Virus record (IMG/VR): IMGVR_UViG_3300048580_000175
Location: 1 to 40,252 of that record
Source of the DNA: a virus
Reading direction: 5' to 3' (one strand)
DNA length: 40,252 nucleotides
Below are positions 38,701-40,252 of this stretch, piece after piece. Below the pieces are notes generated by a model. It had not been told where the DNA came from and searched no databases. It saw only the letters and a program-made list of their open reading frames with translations. Position 1 is the first letter of the stretch. Each line of letters opens with the position of its first letter. The position numbers and the translations under genes are program-made.

Positions 38701-40103
38701 AGGCCGTCGTCCTCGGGACGGAGGCGTACTCCATCGACGGGCAGACGCTGCACTACATCGACCTTGTCGGTGCGGACTTCGTGCCCGGAGCCAAGGCCCG
38801 CAACACGACTTGGGTCGGAGTTTGCGGAGGCGACATCAAGACCTTCACCTCCGCTGCCTCGCAGACCCCGAGCGGCGGCGCGGGCGCTTTGTCATCCTCG
38901 TCGCGGTTCGTGAACGCGGTGACTGCTTTCTCGAAGGTGTACTTCTCGGATGGTCGAAAGTACATGGTGTACGACCCCGTCGATAACGAGGTCACGGAAT
39001 GGCTTGCCTCTACGGCGGGCCGCATCCCCGAGGCGTGCCGCCTGATGACGTTCTGGCGCGGTCGCATGGTCCTCGCTCGCGGGCCGGACGATCCGCACAA
39101 CTGGCACATGAGCGCGGTGGGGGATCCCAATGACTGGGACCAGTTCCCGCCGGACAGCCCGCTAGAGACGCAAGCCATCTCGGGCAACAACAGCGTGGTG
39201 GGCGGCAACCACGACATCATCAACGCGCTGATCCCCTACGACCGCGAGCGCCTGATCTTCGGCGGCGACCACACCATCCACATGATGTGGGGCGATCCGA
39301 TGGCTGGCGGCATGATCGCGCTGCTCACGGATGTCACGGGCATCTCCTTCGGCAGCGGCTGGTGCAAGGACTCCTCGGGAATCCTGTACTTCTACGGCTC
39401 GCGCGGGGGCGTGTACGCGATGGCTCCGGGCGGCGGCGCGGATCGCGTGTCGAACCACCCGCAGAAGATCAGCAGCGAGACCATCGACCGCAAGCTCTCG
39501 TCCGTGAACCTTGAGACCCACTACCTCGGCATGGTGTGGGACGACATCGAGCAGCGCCTGTACCTGTACCAGATGCCGTACAGCACGAACGCGACTCCGA
39601 TGGATAGCTGGTGCTGGGAAAAGAAGACGGGCGCGTGGTGGGTTGACCGCTTCGCTAACGTCGGACTCAGCCCGACCGCGCTGTGCGTCCTCGACGGCGA
39701 CTCCAGCAACGACCGCGTGATCGCGCTGGGCTGTCAGGATGGTGTGGTCAGATATCCGAGTAGAACGGCTAAGACCGACGATGGCACAGCTATCGACAGC
39801 TATGTGACAATTGGCCCGTTCTTCTCTGGCAATTCGACGCTCCGCATTCGCAACCCAAAGATCACGCTCGCGCGTGATCAGGGCGGCTGCTGGGTGGAGC
39901 TTCTGTCGAGCGACACGGCTGACGTTCGCGGAGAGCCCGTACAGCGCGCTCTGCTGGGGCCGGGGCAGAACCCGCGCCACATGATCGGCACGCGCGGCGC
40001 GTTCGTCTGGCTGCGTCTCAGGAACGCTGCGCCGGGATCTCGCTGGGCCTACGAGAGCGGCGTGGTCGAGGCGATCTCCTCCAACCGCAAGAGGGCTCCG
40101 TAG
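35751..40103 (+). CDS. Large tail protein with beta-propeller-like parts (tail-tube/hub, gp12-like)
   Basis: A 1450-residue protein. The N-terminal 300 residues have propeller-like repeats (NTIAIDVSGNVYTIVGNALLVKYNSAG, VRALAVDEYGGIYVGVSEG, EKLVIRNDKIYAAL). A central part (about 320-800) resembles an inserted lectin- or LamG-like jelly roll, part of which is encoded by AT-richer DNA (37080-37400). The C-terminal 450 residues (VYFSDGRKYMVYDP, MTFWRGRMVLARGPDDPHNWHMSAVGDPNDWDQFP, INALIPYDRERLIFGGDHTIHMMWGDP) match tail tubular protein B-type proteins of podoviruses. It likely forms the tail nozzle, with added binding domains. Confidence 0.7.
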   Translation: MPELPIPFPQNGVSDTFSYEAQPPGTTVDALNVRAVDSVTGRVRGAQREGLDRVTPNALGGSKVQALTTVTYDGRQVEFQNNETSAANDLTLWSKSLNASTSGAGSGVNTIAIDVSGNVYTIVGNALLVKYNSAGAQQWEFDLPVKVANHVVRALAVDEYGGIYVGVSEGTTAQEFAWIRRYVENAEGVLDMQWSVAPGAYVEKLVIRNDKIYAALNYNDAGKSQVAAYEFIYTASPSVARAWYVPYPVNDFAITDSGEVITAHRQADRIFEASGSYPGTRSFDPRSSPETGHVVEPSAMRWDPTKLDNWEDRKWVWMNGDTIKQQQGYETIRDGEDVNLWQDILGAGEVVLSKGLDSTDIAPKYISSGLAGRPGVHFKGNNYRMETLGTKRLLPGANADEAYLLVMVVKPTGTEAVPQALLYQDSALTSNSKPNFAEYWVPSSSPTQYESPNGDNGITGKTRFDTVVALNARCGVPVVDQSFQYTAGTSPSSYPNNFNNTYGRRIYRHDRIVVGSTPAYVSKKAQDNYGIRYRTSFGGSDVTPPTSTITVDFTDWHRFRGSAGYVSIMGEQYQNIDQEDTGQGNYNDPKEAYGRFWVGEDASPTEPVRPMIVSMLIDNEKCSVGNDISLFRVNGMPLAQWRSVKHSNGVKPTVIGKLRNSDSSKAGDRSHGMDDMLNDGTSSQVNFLGLDAEIYEIFVIKQYVDGTTTKVCTFPGYNANAFGVNPAYSAASDTELEKIEAYFAWKYGIAHLLDQGGKAADSAPAWDAQANSYQAVNLGQTQYGHPYGIPAIPSSVTTAVVGGPPTQSTKSPTSIDRYLWTSAYTMMVKWNFQRGPRWIQFGDGVGYGVALSGSSVFSVGPTWPSGGGASVRLITDLGASVDAVTTKTVNLGGTVVGYGNDSVRMECDKYGRCWIPAYWDDAPSGSSFNTHALFAFKAPTSGGELTTDFAYKVVSQTPHRGLCVAIDRTETDYGPDSAAITRPEAVVLGTEAYSIDGQTLHYIDLVGADFVPGAKARNTTWVGVCGGDIKTFTSAASQTPSGGAGALSSSSRFVNAVTAFSKVYFSDGRKYMVYDPVDNEVTEWLASTAGRIPEACRLMTFWRGRMVLARGPDDPHNWHMSAVGDPNDWDQFPPDSPLETQAISGNNSVVGGNHDIINALIPYDRERLIFGGDHTIHMMWGDPMAGGMIALLTDVTGISFGSGWCKDSSGILYFYGSRGGVYAMAPGGGADRVSNHPQKISSETIDRKLSSVNLETHYLGMVWDDIEQRLYLYQMPYSTNATPMDSWCWEKKTGAWWVDRFANVGLSPTALCVLDGDSSNDRVIALGCQDGVVRYPSRTAKTDDGTAIDSYVTIGPFFSGNSTLRIRNPKITLARDQGGCWVELLSSDTADVRGEPVQRALLGPGQNPRHMIGTRGAFVWLRLRNAAPGSRWAYESGVVEAISSNRKRAP

Positions 40104-40252
40104 TGGCTCGCCGCAAGATCGGGCGTGCTACCAACACGGCGCGGGCGTATGATCCCGACGACCCGCGCTATGAGAGAAACTCTCGCATCCTTGCGAACGA
40201 GGCTCGCGCCTCATCTACTTCGACTCCGTCTACGTCTGCTACTCTGGGCGCT
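40103..40252 (+). CDS. Start of a further gene, cut by the window end
   Basis: GTG 40103 overlaps the TAG of the tail gene (TAGTG). Fifty codons are visible, beginning MARRKIGRATNTARAYDPDDP and turning Ser/Thr-rich. It continues the late block and may be the N-terminus of an internal virion protein. The product cannot be named. Confidence 0.55.
   Translation, partial: MARRKIGRATNTARAYDPDDPRYERNSRILANEARASSTSTPSTSATLGA

Overview
The window is most of the genome of a tailed double-stranded DNA bacteriophage (Caudoviricetes) with a GC-rich genome. Terminase, portal, scaffold-like protein, major capsid protein, decoration protein and head-tail adaptor occur in the classical order. No sheath or tape-measure gene is visible, and a 2455-residue polyvalent virion protein is present, so a podovirus-like particle is the best guess. 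The host cannot be named. No integrase, DNA polymerase, helicase or tRNA gene was found. Genome ends are not visible: the window opens and closes inside genes.

Layout. (1) 1-10933, + strand: late virion genes, including the giant protein, then a small membrane/coiled-coil protein, a small Cys-containing protein, a calcineurin-like phosphoesterase, a membrane-anchored protein and a 16-residue basic peptide. (2) 11026-19253, - strand: a long accessory/early operon joined by ATGA, GTGA and TAATG overlaps. It encodes a PD-(D/E)XK-like nuclease, a PAPS-reductase-family protein, zinc proteins, a Gp157-like protein, an SSB-like protein, a GP88-like protein and several very small membrane peptides. 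(3) 19254-20359: about 1.1 kb without genes, holding hairpins, six iteron-like repeats and GC-rich tandem repeats; a candidate origin/control region. (4) 20360-20956: one + gene, possibly a small terminase subunit. (5) 20963-24773, - strand: replication-type genes (O-like initiator, helicase-loader-like protein, RHH regulator, zinc proteins, a Gly-Tyr/Ser repeat protein). (6) 24998-40252, + strand: a tail-fibre-like protein, two small proteins, terminase, portal, scaffold, capsid, decoration, a glycosyltransferase-like protein, adaptor, a pair of paralogous virion proteins, an Ig-like protein and a 1450-residue tail protein.

The most striking system is in 16538-19400. Successive - strand genes are separated by small self-cleaving ribozyme motifs instead of plain spacers: two type-P1 twister ribozymes (17422-17493, 18409-18481) with a compensatory change in a pseudoknot, one hammerhead ribozyme (17830-17890), and two twister-like elements in permuted order whose P1 stem is a closed hairpin (16576-16660, 17063-17148). 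In every case the predicted cut falls just 3' of a stable hairpin that follows the upstream stop codon, and the downstream gene starts after a shared GGACCCC leader with its own ribosome-binding site. The inferred role is to cut a polycistronic RNA into separate messages with hairpin-protected 3' ends.

A second notable feature is an AT-richer cassette (about 4690-6125) spliced in frame into the giant virion gene. It carries a phage domain gene, an overlapping small gene in another frame and the first 14 codons of a third small phage gene, so it looks like a piece of another phage's gene cluster captured inside one reading frame.
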